Positions 49,301 to 57,307 of a stretch of DNA of 64,000 nucleotides are shown here, in pieces; within the stretch, counting starts at the first letter, position 1, and the number at the start of each line of letters is the position of its first letter. Source of the stretch: Dryocola clanedunensis_A (GTDB lineage Bacteria > Pseudomonadota > Gammaproteobacteria > Enterobacterales > Enterobacteriaceae); the NCBI GenBank assembly GCA_038405435.1, contig JBBYHZ010000001.1. One strand, 5' to 3'. Under the pieces are notes generated by a model. The model made no database searches. It was not told the DNA's origin and saw only the letters and a program-made list of their open reading frames with translations. The position numbers were made by a program, and so were the translations under genes.

Positions 49301-50487
49301 CAGTCGATGGTGAGGTGCGGGTCACCACCCAGGCACGTTCCGCGCAGGATGTCTTGCCCGGCATCGTGACCCCACATGCTCTCGATGCGCTTATTGTCAG
49401 CGGGGAAAACGACCGTTCCGCCCAGCAGGCTGGTAAGCGTTATTTGTCAGTCGCCATCGACACTCCGCAGATTGGGGTTGAGCAGGTGGTCAACACCGTT
49501 AACAGCGCCGCGCAAATAGCCACTGCGGGTGGGGTGCAGCATAATACCTGGGCGGCGGGCAACGCGGCGGTGGATGCGGTACTTGAGCATAACGCCATTT
49601 CCAGCACGGACCTGACCCATCCAACAGCGGATGCTGGCGTCTGGGTTAACGTGCTCTACGGCAACCCGCGCAGCAGCGATCTCCATGCCGGCAATCAGCG
49701 TTACGGCCAGAGTTCTGACTTCTATGGCCTGCTGCTGGGAGTAGATAAAACCTGGGAGAGCGACTTCGGAACAATGCGCAGCGGCGTCGCATTCCATGCC
49801 GGAAACGGCGACAGCGACTCGCGCGGCGATTTCAACGCGACCCACAACGACTTTAGCTTCTGGGGCATGTCGCTCTATCAGAACTGGCAGCGGGCTAACT
49901 GGAATGTCACCGGCGATGTCAGCCTGACGCAAACCAGCAACGACCTGACGCAGAAACAGCAGGGCTGGATCGAGGCGGGTGACAAACTGCGCGCCAACGT
50001 TGACGGCATGCTCTTCAGTGCAGGGCTGCGCGGCGAGTATCTGATTGATACCGGTGTTGTCGACATTATTCCCCACGCGGGCGTTCGATTTAACCAGCTG
50101 ACGACCAAGGACTTTGATACTAAAAACAACCAGAATGATGCGCTGTTCCGTACCGATAAAGGTACGCAAAACATCTGGCAATTCCCGGTGGGGGTGAAGC
50201 TGGCGAAAACCTTCGCGCTGGACTCTGGTTGGGATCTACGTGTCCATACGGATGCCTCCGTAGTCACCGTGACCGGCGACCGTGACAGCGAAAATCGTCT
50301 GCACACGGTGGGCATTCGTAGCAGCGATATCATTTCCGCAGAAGTTATGGATGAAACCGCCTTCAATGGCCAACTGGGAGTAAAAGTGAAGAAAGGTAAT
50401 ATGAGCTACGGCGTTGGTTACAACGTCAGCGCTTCACAGCACGATACCGACCAGATCGTGAGCGCCACCTGGTCTCTCGCTTTCTAA
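46381..50487 (+). CDS. Type V autotransporter adhesin-like protein
   Basis: This 1368-residue protein has a signal peptide (about 1-30, LMLSPAFA) and a Cys pair right after it (NSCTTYSAGTCG). The long beta-helical passenger (about 40-1050) is built of short Asn/Ser/Gly-rich repeats (VDNSQVSG, LTDSQLHGDV, VDNSQLTGSV). The C-terminal autotransporter beta-barrel starts near 1080 (DAGVWVNVLYGNPRSS) and ends in the aromatic ATWSLAF needed for Bam insertion. No protease triad motif was seen, so an adhesion or biofilm role is more likely than a SPATE. GAGGG precedes the ATG. No close named homologue is recognised. Confidence 0.9.
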   Translation: MNNTFRLTQVAASISLVVGSSLMLSPAFANSCTTYSAGTCGLTEFDMTSPLVPKPRAWYLTEPSQDAAINSTAKAQNIYFASGTASRNANDVQQLLVDGAKLSGYYINASKNGSANISLANNAEVDWIEAGGATTNTRISVDHSTLNGANGTVDYDQKTTLPSSKKYANGYAIYLSPTDTGNTEIDIKNGSAINGRIMAGGAGTHDISVQDSQIQAGSILLTYTSNNNSINLENSSVDTRGALAATANALEISGFPAPDKTQAINVDNSQLTGSVAIASSGSTNSISLHNSSVNKTTEADGNALSMKNGKMTQLTVDNSQVSGHASLSGSASITATLNDAQLNGDLIANKAAEIALNITRSVMEGNIDAYTGSGTVALHLTDSQLHGDVNLNGDKITASDVWLDNTEVTGHLYGSGEASTLHLNTPTFGGSQFSNFSALAITGDTVLSDGFTDANVGQALSVKGNTVTAPVQLSSGKLTFSETKLIADTLALSSGASLALTDHSQLQTRSSELFNAAASSTLPEGYNDTGSRIDFKESTLILTDDAYELEYVKAVNNLLGTDNGNTLVMLGTLQNAESAAGTATVTDAATTGAVLANTQVTANRNQLIVGSAEDGISADAISVRKGFGASQLRLEGEGKPSVSLIGGETLTLTGAAGTLIDVAGSSDTPVAVAIENGTLNLGIASMPDVTGHLTGTLTVAPQGTVNIVAGEHTISSGSTAAGIVSSGQMSVQQGATLHTDMTLQDQAQLTVNGTLLAGQLAAGEAAQIVVGDSTSAGTLLAERLDLQGARLFIDPAWTEGGTLADASRVASGGAEINGRITVGQNALLALGDNNTASAEARFADSGLSWGENGITAAVAIQAPQYLSAMQGGLRVDGSLTGSAGNYDATYNNVDFADHSLLMVSSKDMRDGQAALNATEGTLNVANQAVLYVADAKANQNYTLAKGFSDVTIAGNGWNQENLQLNKLLTATTQAVDGEVRVTTQARSAQDVLPGIVTPHALDALIVSGENDRSAQQAGKRYLSVAIDTPQIGVEQVVNTVNSAAQIATAGGVQHNTWAAGNAAVDAVLEHNAISSTDLTHPTADAGVWVNVLYGNPRSSDLHAGNQRYGQSSDFYGLLLGVDKTWESDFGTMRSGVAFHAGNGDSDSRGDFNATHNDFSFWGMSLYQNWQRANWNVTGDVSLTQTSNDLTQKQQGWIEAGDKLRANVDGMLFSAGLRGEYLIDTGVVDIIPHAGVRFNQLTTKDFDTKNNQNDALFRTDKGTQNIWQFPVGVKLAKTFALDSGWDLRVHTDASVVTVTGDRDSENRLHTVGIRSSDIISAEVMDETAFNGQLGVKVKKGNMSYGVGYNVSASQHDTDQIVSATWSLAF

Positions 50488-50493
50488 GTCACT

Positions 50494-50526
50494 TCAGCCG
50501 CATACCTTCGGGTATGCGGCTTTCAT
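50494..50526 (+). terminator. Autotransporter terminator
   Basis: A perfect stem AGCCGCATACC / GGTATGCGGCT with a TTCG tetraloop is followed by TTC, just after the autotransporter stop. Confidence 0.85.
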
Positions 50527-50761
50527 CTCCTCTGCCCCAGGCTATTTTTAACCGACCTCAACGTCCCGTCCGCAAACATCACTCGGTATTATTTATCCAG
50601 TTTTAGAAGCCCCTTAATATCCCATAAATATCATTGCCATCATTTAGTTGATGATGATTTCTCATCGCTTCACAAATGAGCCTTATTGATTAGTCGTCTG
50701 CATTTCCTGGTTTTATGGTGGCTGCGTTTTTCATTCACTAGCCCACAAAAGGAAATGCATT

Positions 50762-52600
50762 ATGTCTTCAAATATCGATGTAACATTTAACGCAAAATGG
50801 AAAGACGCAGGGGAATGGTCCGGCGCGCTTGATATTGAAATGGTGAATAACACCGGCTCCACCCTGGTCAATCCAAAAATCAAAATCCAGCTTGGGCAAT
50901 ACTTCACCGCCTCCGAGAATACCGGTTATGACTTTATTCAGGAAGGCGATATCCTGACCGGCCATCTGCAGGCTTATATGGCGAACGTCGAGAATGGCGC
51001 AAAGGTTAAGTTCGCCGTCGGAGCCAGCTTCCCTAACGGCGGCAATCAGTCTAAATTGCCCGTCGCCTACTGGGTTGACGGCATGAGTGCCATTAACGGT
51101 GACGACAACCCAGACGTCACCGCGCCGAGCGCTCCGCAGAACCTCAAGTCTCTTAGCGTAACCGCCAGCTCCGCCACTTTAGCCTGGGACGCCGCCAGCG
51201 ATGATGTGGGCGTCGACCATTATGTCGTGCATTATCAGGCATCCGGCGAGCTGAAAAAAAACCAGACCGCGGCAGGCACCAGCGCCACGCTCGCTAATCT
51301 GCAGGCCGCAACTGCCTATACCGTTTCGGTCACGGCGGTGGATGCAGCGGGTAATACCTCCGAACCTTCTTCGTCTATCACCGTTACAACGGACGAAGCC
51401 GTTATCGATGTCGTGGCGCCAAGCGTTCCCGCTGATTTAGCCGCCAGCACCATTACTGATAGCTCAATTGCCCTCTCCTGGAGCGCATCAACGGATAACG
51501 TTGCCGTGACCGGTTACAAGGTGAAATACACCCCGGCGGGCGGCGTGAGCAAAACGGTGAACGTGACCGGAACGGCATGTTTGCTGAGCGACCTTGCTTC
51601 AGAGACAGAATACAGCTGCTGCGTAGCGGCCTTCGATGCCAGCAACAATCTGTCGGCCTACTCCGCAGCCGTGGTGGCAAAGACGCTGGCTCCTGTCGTC
51701 ACCTCGCTGACTTTTGCCCCTTATGTTGACGTGACCATCAACGCTGACTGGTCGACCAATCCTCCGGGCATCAATACCAGTTATGTGAATGAAGCGCTTG
51801 CTCTGGGCGTGAAAAGCTTCCATCTGGCTTTCCTCGTGCAGGACAGCGCCACTAAAGCACTGGTGTGGGGCAACTCTTATTTCCCTTATAACGCGATTAA
51901 ACCGATTTGCGACAGCATCCATGCTGCTGGCGCAGAGGCTATCGTTGCCTTTGGTGGCGCAAACGGCATCGACCCTTCGGTTTCACGCACCCAGGCTGAA
52001 ATGACCAAAATCTATCTCGATCTGAATAAGGATTATGGTATCCGGCATATCGATTTCGATTTCGAAACCGCAGGTTGTTACAACTATCACGTCGCCTTCC
52101 CAGCGGCGCTGGAAGCGATAAAGCAGAACCCGGAACTGTGGTTTAGCCTGACGCTGCCGGTCATGCCTACGGGCTTAACCGCGGAAGGCATTGCGATGAT
52201 CACCTATGCCAGCCAGATTGGCCTGCCGCTGAACGTGCAGATCATGGCAATGGATTACGGCCAGGCGGGAATTGAGATGGGCGATGCGGCCATCAGCGCT
52301 ATTGAAGGTACAAAAAACAATCTCGCAAACGTCTATCCGGGTAAATCTGCGGCCGACCTGTACAAGCTGATCGGCGTTATTCCAATGATTGGTCAGAACG
52401 ACGTGGCCGGCGAAATGTTCACCTTCCCGGACGCAACAAAGGTCGCAAAATATGCGAATCAGAAAGGGCTAAACCTTATCTCCATGTGGTCCCTGACGCG
52501 TGATTTCCCGAGCACGGGCGATCTGACTACCAGCAGCATGAACCCGGCACAAACGAAAAACTACGAATACACAACGACTATTCTGGACGCGCTTAAATAA
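50762..52600 (+). CDS. GH18 chitinase-like protein with CBM and two Fn3 domains
   Basis: This 612-residue protein has a beta-sandwich carbohydrate-binding-like domain (about 1-115, CBM2-like) and two fibronectin type III domains (about 120-212 and 218-312; both start APSxP). A GH18 barrel of the PF-ChiA-like kind completes it (about 318-612). The catalytic strand has D431, D433 and the acid E435 (HIDFDFE); the first Asp of the usual DxxDxDxE is Arg428. AAAGGA precedes the ATG, and the N-terminus MSSNIDVTFNAKWKDAG is the mature domain, so no Sec or Tat signal is present. Export would need a holin-type or other non-classical route, as for Serratia ChiB/ChiC. Confidence 0.85.
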   Translation: MSSNIDVTFNAKWKDAGEWSGALDIEMVNNTGSTLVNPKIKIQLGQYFTASENTGYDFIQEGDILTGHLQAYMANVENGAKVKFAVGASFPNGGNQSKLPVAYWVDGMSAINGDDNPDVTAPSAPQNLKSLSVTASSATLAWDAASDDVGVDHYVVHYQASGELKKNQTAAGTSATLANLQAATAYTVSVTAVDAAGNTSEPSSSITVTTDEAVIDVVAPSVPADLAASTITDSSIALSWSASTDNVAVTGYKVKYTPAGGVSKTVNVTGTACLLSDLASETEYSCCVAAFDASNNLSAYSAAVVAKTLAPVVTSLTFAPYVDVTINADWSTNPPGINTSYVNEALALGVKSFHLAFLVQDSATKALVWGNSYFPYNAIKPICDSIHAAGAEAIVAFGGANGIDPSVSRTQAEMTKIYLDLNKDYGIRHIDFDFETAGCYNYHVAFPAALEAIKQNPELWFSLTLPVMPTGLTAEGIAMITYASQIGLPLNVQIMAMDYGQAGIEMGDAAISAIEGTKNNLANVYPGKSAADLYKLIGVIPMIGQNDVAGEMFTFPDATKVAKYANQKGLNLISMWSLTRDFPSTGDLTTSSMNPAQTKNYEYTTTILDALK

Positions 52601-52619
52601 GCTGCAGCCGATCGTCAGA

Positions 52620-52658
52620 TAAAAAAAGACCCGCAGATGTTAATGCGGGTCTTTATTA
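52620..52658 (+). terminator. Terminator after the chitinase-like gene
   Basis: A stem AAAAAAGACCCGCA / TGCGGGTCTTT around GATGTTAA is followed by a T-rich tail (ATTATTT). Confidence 0.9.
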
Positions 52659-52820
52659 TTTCAACCCTATTAAGCCCAGGCGAAATTGCGCGTTTACGCG
52701 CTCCCCGCGCCAGCCCCTGCCGCATCCAGCCTTTCGCGGCGAATGCCGGTTAACACCCCTTCCTCACTTTGTTATTCTCAGCCGTCCGAAACGCTTAAAA
52801 ATAAACAATAAGGAATGCCC

Positions 52821-53933
52821 GTGAACCCCGAAAGCGAGATGTTTAAAAAAGAGATTGAATGGTCGTGCCGTCATATGGTTCGCACGCTGAAGCAGGTTGA
52901 GTCGCTTCCCGACCTGAGCCACGTGCGCCTTGCCTGCAACATGCATCTCGATCTGAAGATGATCCCGCTGGTGGAAGGGCTGTTAAAAAAGAATGCGAAG
53001 ATATTCCTGACTACCTGCAACCCGACTACCGTGCAGGATGAAGTTGTCGCCTACCTGGTCGAGGCTGGAGCCGAAGCCTGTGCGTGGCGCAACATGAGCG
53101 ATGCCGACTGGCGGGACTCATGGGAAAAAGCCATCGCCTGGCGCCCGACCCACCTTTGTGAAATGGGGGCGGACATCACCACCCTGCTGCACCAGCGCGG
53201 CGACTTTGGCGACGTCGTTGCCTGCCTCGAAGCAACCGGCTCCGGCGTGAATCGCCTGGCGGATCTGCGCCCCGGCTACCCTATTTTCAACTGGGACGAT
53301 CTGCCGGTGAAAGAGGGTCTTCACAACCGTCACATGGTCGGGCTGACTGCCTGGCAGACCTTCTTCCAGACGACCCACCTGACGCTGCATGAAAAGCGAG
53401 TGCTGGTGATTGGCTATGGCCTGGTAGGCCAGGGCGTTGCGGCGGCGGCAAAAGCCTACGGCGGGCAGGTCATGGTTGCCGAGCTCGACCCGGCTCGTCG
53501 CTTACAGGCGGCCTACGATAGCTGGCACGTAGTTGATATTCATGAGGTCATCGAGGCGGCAGATGTTATCGCGACCGCGACCGGCGCGAAAAAAGTCGTG
53601 AGTGCCGCAGTGCTGGATAAGGCGAAAGACGGCGTGTTTATCCTCAACGTAGGGCACGTCGCCGAAGAGATCGACTGTGGCTACCTGCACCCTTTCCCTA
53701 ATGAGGAGGTGATGCCTTACGTCAACGCCTACCGGCTGAACGGCAAAACCATCTACCTGATGGCAAATGGCTCAATGCTGAACCTGACCGCCGGCTTCGG
53801 CGACAGCCTGAACGCCTTTGACGTTACGCTGGCCGTGATGGCGAGCGGGATTAAACACATTGTGACCGCAGGCCAGGACGCTGAAAAAGCAGTATACCTG
53901 CTGCCGCAGGCCGTCTGGGAAAAGGCGCTTTAG
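52821..53933 (+). CDS. S-adenosylhomocysteine hydrolase-like protein, altered active site
   Basis: This protein of about 370 residues shares the SahH two-domain fold. The substrate domain holds TCNPTTVQDE (66-74), and the NAD domain has GYGLVGQGVA (GxGxxG, 198-203), NVGHVAEEID and LMANGSMLNLT. It is about 60-100 residues shorter than true SahH and lacks its C-terminal Lys/Tyr tail. At positions where SahH has DDGGD and the catalytic KFDN it reads CEMGAD and GLHN, so the Lys and Asp used by SahH are missing. Enterobacteria normally use Pfs/LuxS instead of SahH, so the substrate is open. The GTG at 52821 is preferred (AAGGA 6 nt upstream); an ATG lies at 52815. Confidence 0.8.
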   Translation: MNPESEMFKKEIEWSCRHMVRTLKQVESLPDLSHVRLACNMHLDLKMIPLVEGLLKKNAKIFLTTCNPTTVQDEVVAYLVEAGAEACAWRNMSDADWRDSWEKAIAWRPTHLCEMGADITTLLHQRGDFGDVVACLEATGSGVNRLADLRPGYPIFNWDDLPVKEGLHNRHMVGLTAWQTFFQTTHLTLHEKRVLVIGYGLVGQGVAAAAKAYGGQVMVAELDPARRLQAAYDSWHVVDIHEVIEAADVIATATGAKKVVSAAVLDKAKDGVFILNVGHVAEEIDCGYLHPFPNEEVMPYVNAYRLNGKTIYLMANGSMLNLTAGFGDSLNAFDVTLAVMASGIKHIVTAGQDAEKAVYLLPQAVWEKAL

Positions 53934-53939
53934 TTTTTA

Positions 53940-54581
53940 TTACGTTGCTGTCGCGGCTAATGGCATAACTAGCGTCCACCAGCCTGACAGCGCCAGACAG
54001 GGTCCAAAGGGCAGAGGTTCGCCTCGCCCTGCTCGTCCGCTCAGACGCAATAACAGGAAAATCAGCATCCCCGCCAGCGCGGCTACCAGCAGGAGCATCG
54101 GCAGCCTCTGCCAGCCGCACCAGGCCCCCAGCGCGGCCAGAAGCTTAAAATCGCCGTAGCCCAGCCCCTCCTTCCCGGTTGCCAGCCGCAATCCCCAGTA
54201 GAGCAGCCACAGGGATAAATAACCGACGACGGCGCCCAGTACGGCATCGCTCAGCGGCACGAGCGCGCCGTGCAGATTCGTCAGCAACCCCAGCCATAAC
54301 AGGGGGAGCGTGAGAACGTCCGGCAGCAGCATCTGATCTATATCTATGGCAATAAGGGCAATCAGCAGCCACACGCAGAGCGCCAGCGCCATCGCAAGCA
54401 GCCCGGGGGGACAATACAGCGCGACTGACCCGCTGCCCAGCGCCGCCGCCGTTACCACCAGCGGGTAATGCCAGCCCGTACGCATTCCGCACTGACGGTA
54501 GCGCCCTATAAGGCGGTTCAGTACACAGCCAGCAAGCAAACCCAGCCCGCACATCAGCGATATCCATAAGGCGTCTGTCAT
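53940..54581 (-). CDS. A24-family prepilin peptidase-like protein, reduced N-terminus
   Basis: This 213-residue polytopic membrane protein has the aspartyl-protease motifs of type IV prepilin peptidases: AIDIDQMLLPD (Asp80/82) and GYGDFK (Asp144). The cytoplasmic N-terminal methylase domain with two CxxC pairs, present in PilD/GspO, is absent; only single Cys residues remain. It may be a peptidase-only enzyme or a GspO relative. A strong GGAGGA ribosome site precedes the ATG. No pilin or secretion genes are adjacent. It converges with the SahH-like gene with a 6-bp gap. Confidence 0.82.
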   Translation of the reverse strand: MTDALWISLMCGLGLLAGCVLNRLIGRYRQCGMRTGWHYPLVVTAAALGSGSVALYCPPGLLAMALALCVWLLIALIAIDIDQMLLPDVLTLPLLWLGLLTNLHGALVPLSDAVLGAVVGYLSLWLLYWGLRLATGKEGLGYGDFKLLAALGAWCGWQRLPMLLLVAALAGMLIFLLLRLSGRAGRGEPLPFGPCLALSGWWTLVMPLAATAT

Positions 54582-54710
54582 AGCCGATCCTCCTTTGATC
54601 AGCAGCTCAACAGGGCTATGAGTACGCTATTTCTGACGGAAAATAATCCTCTTCAGTATTGAATTGCGAGGGGTCTTCCAGAATATTTACGCGATCGGCT
54701 TAGCGCGATG

Positions 54711-54738
54711 CTGCGGCCCGGCATCCCGCCGGGCCGCT
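54711..54738. other. Hairpin downstream of the GH1 gene
   Basis: A GC-rich stem GCGGCCCGG / CCGGGCCGC lies 12 bp beyond the GH1 stop (minus strand). It lacks a clear T-run on the minus strand, so terminator function is only possible. Confidence 0.45.
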
Positions 54739-54749
54739 TTCAGTCCACC

Positions 54750-56183
54750 CTACGCTAAATCCTCGCCGTTGCTGGCAATCACTTTCTTATACCAGCCGAA
54801 GGACTTCTTGCGGCTGCGGTTCAGCGTGCCGTTGCCCTCGTTGTCTTTATCCACGTAGATAAAGCCGTAGCGCTTTTTCATTTCGCCCGTCCCGGCGGAC
54901 ACCAGGTCGATGCAGCCCCACGGGGTGTAGCCCATCAGGTCTACGCCATCCTCAACGACCGCTTTTTTCATCTCCGCGATGTGGGTTGCCATGTAGTCAA
55001 TACGGTACTGGTCGTCCACCGTGCCGTCGCTCTGCTTCACGTCAATCGCGCCAAAGCCGTTTTCGACGATGAACAGCGGCAGCTGATAGTGATCCCAGAA
55101 CCAGTTCAGGGAGTAGCGAAGCCCCACCGGGTCAATCTGCCAGCCCCAGTCGGATTTCTGGACGTGCGGGTTGGAGACCAGGCTCTTCGATTCGTCGTAA
55201 TCCAGCTGCGGGTTGTCATCCGTTGCTTTGGTGGCGAACGACATGTAATAGCTGAAGCCGATGTAATCGACGCAGCCCCCGGCCAGCGCTTTATGGTCTT
55301 CAGCGGTGATATCCAGCTCAAAACCACGGCGGGTAAAGTAGCTGAGCAGGTGCTGAGGATATTTACCGCGCACGTGCACATCGGTGAACCAGTAGCGGCG
55401 GTGCATGGCGTTCATCGCCATCATCATATCGCGCGGCGCACAGCTGAGCGGATAGATGGGGCACATGGCTATCATGCAGCCCACCAGCAGGTCAGGATTG
55501 ATTTCACGCGCGGCTTTCACCGCCAGGGCGCTGGCAACCAGCTCATAGTGCGCGGCCTGGAACATCACCGGCTCGCGGTCTTCGCCCGGCTCATACTTAA
55601 GGCCGGAGTTGGTAAACGGCGCGAAATCCTCGTGGAAGTTAGCCTGGTTATTGATCTCGTTAAAGGTCATCCAGTACTTCACTTTGTGCTGATAGCGGGT
55701 GAAAACAACTTTTGCGAAACGCACGAAGAAGTCGATCAGCCTGCGGTTGCGCCAGCCGCCGTACTCCGTCACCAGGTGGTAAGGCATTTCGAAATGAGAC
55801 AGGGTGATCACCGGCTCGATACCGTGCTTCAGGCACTCATCAAACAGATCGTCATAGAACTGCAGGCCGGCTTCGTTCGGCTCCTGTTCGTCCCCCAGCG
55901 GGAAGATGCGGGTCCAGGCGATGGAGGTGCGGAAGCATTTGAAGCCCATTTCCGCAAACAGCTGAATGTCTTCTTTATAGCGGTGATAAAAGTCGATAGC
56001 GTCATGGTTCGGATAATTTTTACCCGCCAGCACGCCGTCAGTAATTTCGCGCGGTACGCCATGCGCTCCCGCCGTCATCACATCCGCTACGCTTACGCCT
56101 TTGCCACCTTCTTTCCAGCCGCCTTCCAGCTGATGCGCAGCAACCGCGCCGCCCCACAGGAAACCTTCTTTAAATCCGGACAT
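54750..56183 (-). CDS. GH1 6-phospho-beta-glucosidase (BglA/AscB-like)
   Basis: This 477-residue GH1 enzyme hydrolyses phosphorylated beta-glucosides delivered by a PTS. It has LWGGAVAAHQLEGGW at the N-terminus, the acid/base Glu in TFNEINNQ and the nucleophile Glu in FIVENGFGA. The C-terminus (SRKKSFGWYKKVIASNGEDLA) is that of the BglA group. AGAGGG precedes the ATG. It lies downstream of a GntR/UTRA gene on the same strand. No PTS permease gene is present; only a stub of one remains beyond the regulator. Confidence 0.92.
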   Translation of the reverse strand: MSGFKEGFLWGGAVAAHQLEGGWKEGGKGVSVADVMTAGAHGVPREITDGVLAGKNYPNHDAIDFYHRYKEDIQLFAEMGFKCFRTSIAWTRIFPLGDEQEPNEAGLQFYDDLFDECLKHGIEPVITLSHFEMPYHLVTEYGGWRNRRLIDFFVRFAKVVFTRYQHKVKYWMTFNEINNQANFHEDFAPFTNSGLKYEPGEDREPVMFQAAHYELVASALAVKAAREINPDLLVGCMIAMCPIYPLSCAPRDMMMAMNAMHRRYWFTDVHVRGKYPQHLLSYFTRRGFELDITAEDHKALAGGCVDYIGFSYYMSFATKATDDNPQLDYDESKSLVSNPHVQKSDWGWQIDPVGLRYSLNWFWDHYQLPLFIVENGFGAIDVKQSDGTVDDQYRIDYMATHIAEMKKAVVEDGVDLMGYTPWGCIDLVSAGTGEMKKRYGFIYVDKDNEGNGTLNRSRKKSFGWYKKVIASNGEDLA

Positions 56184-56491
56184 AGTCTTTCCCTCTGTTA
56201 ACGGCCACGCTCGGGCGACCGGTAGTGCTGTAACGGTGAGAACCGTGGACAGGAAATGGAATTTTGATGATTAACTTTCTGGATAGTAATGAAGATAAAG
56301 CGCCTGAGGCAAATAGCGCACCGGTTGGAATTAAACCTCTTTTGCACCTCTTAAGCGTACGGCAGGCAAGGCGCCAGAAGCACCCTGAATGTTTCCAGAC
56401 GCAGAGGTCCACTTACCGGGCCTTTATTGCACCACTTTTTTACCGGAAATTGTGATCGACCTTCATGATTGCCCCGCACGGGGCGGGAAGA
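56184..56491. other. Gap between GH1 gene and GntR regulator
   Basis: This 308-bp gap has no supported gene. It must hold the GH1 promoter and probably an operator for the upstream regulator. A GC-rich inverted repeat GCCCCGCACGGGGC (about 56472-56485) lies at its right end, right after the regulator stop on the minus strand. Confidence 0.4.
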
Positions 56492-57211
56492 TCAGTCGGA
56501 GGTAGGGGACATTTTGCGCGGCAGAAAATACTTCACCTGGAATTCAAACGCATTGGTATAAAGAACCGAGAAATCAACTGGATGATTCATTTCATCTACG
56601 GACTGGGTTTCCATCCTGAGGACAGGATCGCGGCTGCTGATGTGCAGCATTTCTGCAATTTCCGCGCCGGGCAGAACGGGCTGAAATGACTCATAGCAAC
56701 CATGAATTTTTACCCCGCACTCATCCTCAATGTAGGAAAACTTGGAGTTTTTCATATGGCTGACGGTCAGATCGGGAAAGCGGTTTACGGACAGCCAGGT
56801 CTCTTCCACCTGCATGGGCACGTTGTCGATATGGCGCAGCCGCTTGGCGTAATAGACCGGTTCGCCAACGGCCAGCTTCAGCCGCTGGGCTATCTCCTGC
56901 GAAGCGCTCTGTAACTCAAACCTCAGCACCTGGCTCGTCGGCTTTTTGCCTTCACTTCTGGCAATTTCCGTAAAGCTGTCCATGTGCGTGACGGAGACCT
57001 GAAACTGCTTGCTGCGCAGATAGGTTCCCGAGCCGTGACGTCGCTCAATCAGCCCTTCATTTTCCAGCACTTTCAGCGCCTTTCGCAGGGTATTGCGCGA
57101 GACGTTGTAAAGCTCAGCAAGCGCCTTTTCCGACGGCAGCATATCGCCAACCGCACGGCCGGGGCTGCCGATCCTGCTTTTGAGTAAATTGACGACCTCT
57201 TTGTAAACCAC
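56492..57211 (-). CDS. GntR-family regulator with UTRA domain
   Basis: This 239-residue HutC/TreR-type regulator has a winged helix (about 1-68; MLPSEKALAELYNVSRNTLR, HGSGTYL) and a C-terminal UTRA effector domain (about 85-235) that usually binds a sugar phosphate. It is expected to repress the GH1 gene and the divergent PTS genes until a phospho-beta-glucoside is present. The start codon is GTG at 57211 with AGAGGG about 7 nt upstream. Confidence 0.88.
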   Translation of the reverse strand: MVYKEVVNLLKSRIGSPGRAVGDMLPSEKALAELYNVSRNTLRKALKVLENEGLIERRHGSGTYLRSKQFQVSVTHMDSFTEIARSEGKKPTSQVLRFELQSASQEIAQRLKLAVGEPVYYAKRLRHIDNVPMQVEETWLSVNRFPDLTVSHMKNSKFSYIEDECGVKIHGCYESFQPVLPGAEIAEMLHISSRDPVLRMETQSVDEMNHPVDFSVLYTNAFEFQVKYFLPRKMSPTSD

Positions 57212-57307
57212 GTTTAACCCTCTGGAAGCCGAAACAAATCCTCTGGTTATTTTTCACCCGCAGGGTGTACACCAGACTTTCTTTTTACCCATATTGAGAG
57301 GGTTAAG
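57212..57307. promoter_or_regulatory. Divergent control region of GntR gene and EIIB remnant
   Basis: This 96-bp region separates the regulator from the EIIB stub. It contains a perfect 10-bp palindrome GGTGTACACC (57264-57273) near its middle, a plausible GntR/UTRA operator. TTAACCCTCT (57214-57223) mirrors AGAGGGTTAA (57297-57306); these are the two outward-facing ribosome sites. Confidence 0.55.

Noticed and set aside
52815..52820. ATG at 52815 as start of the SahH-like gene
   Set aside because: The AAGGA ribosome site directly abuts it, whereas the GTG at 52821 is correctly spaced.
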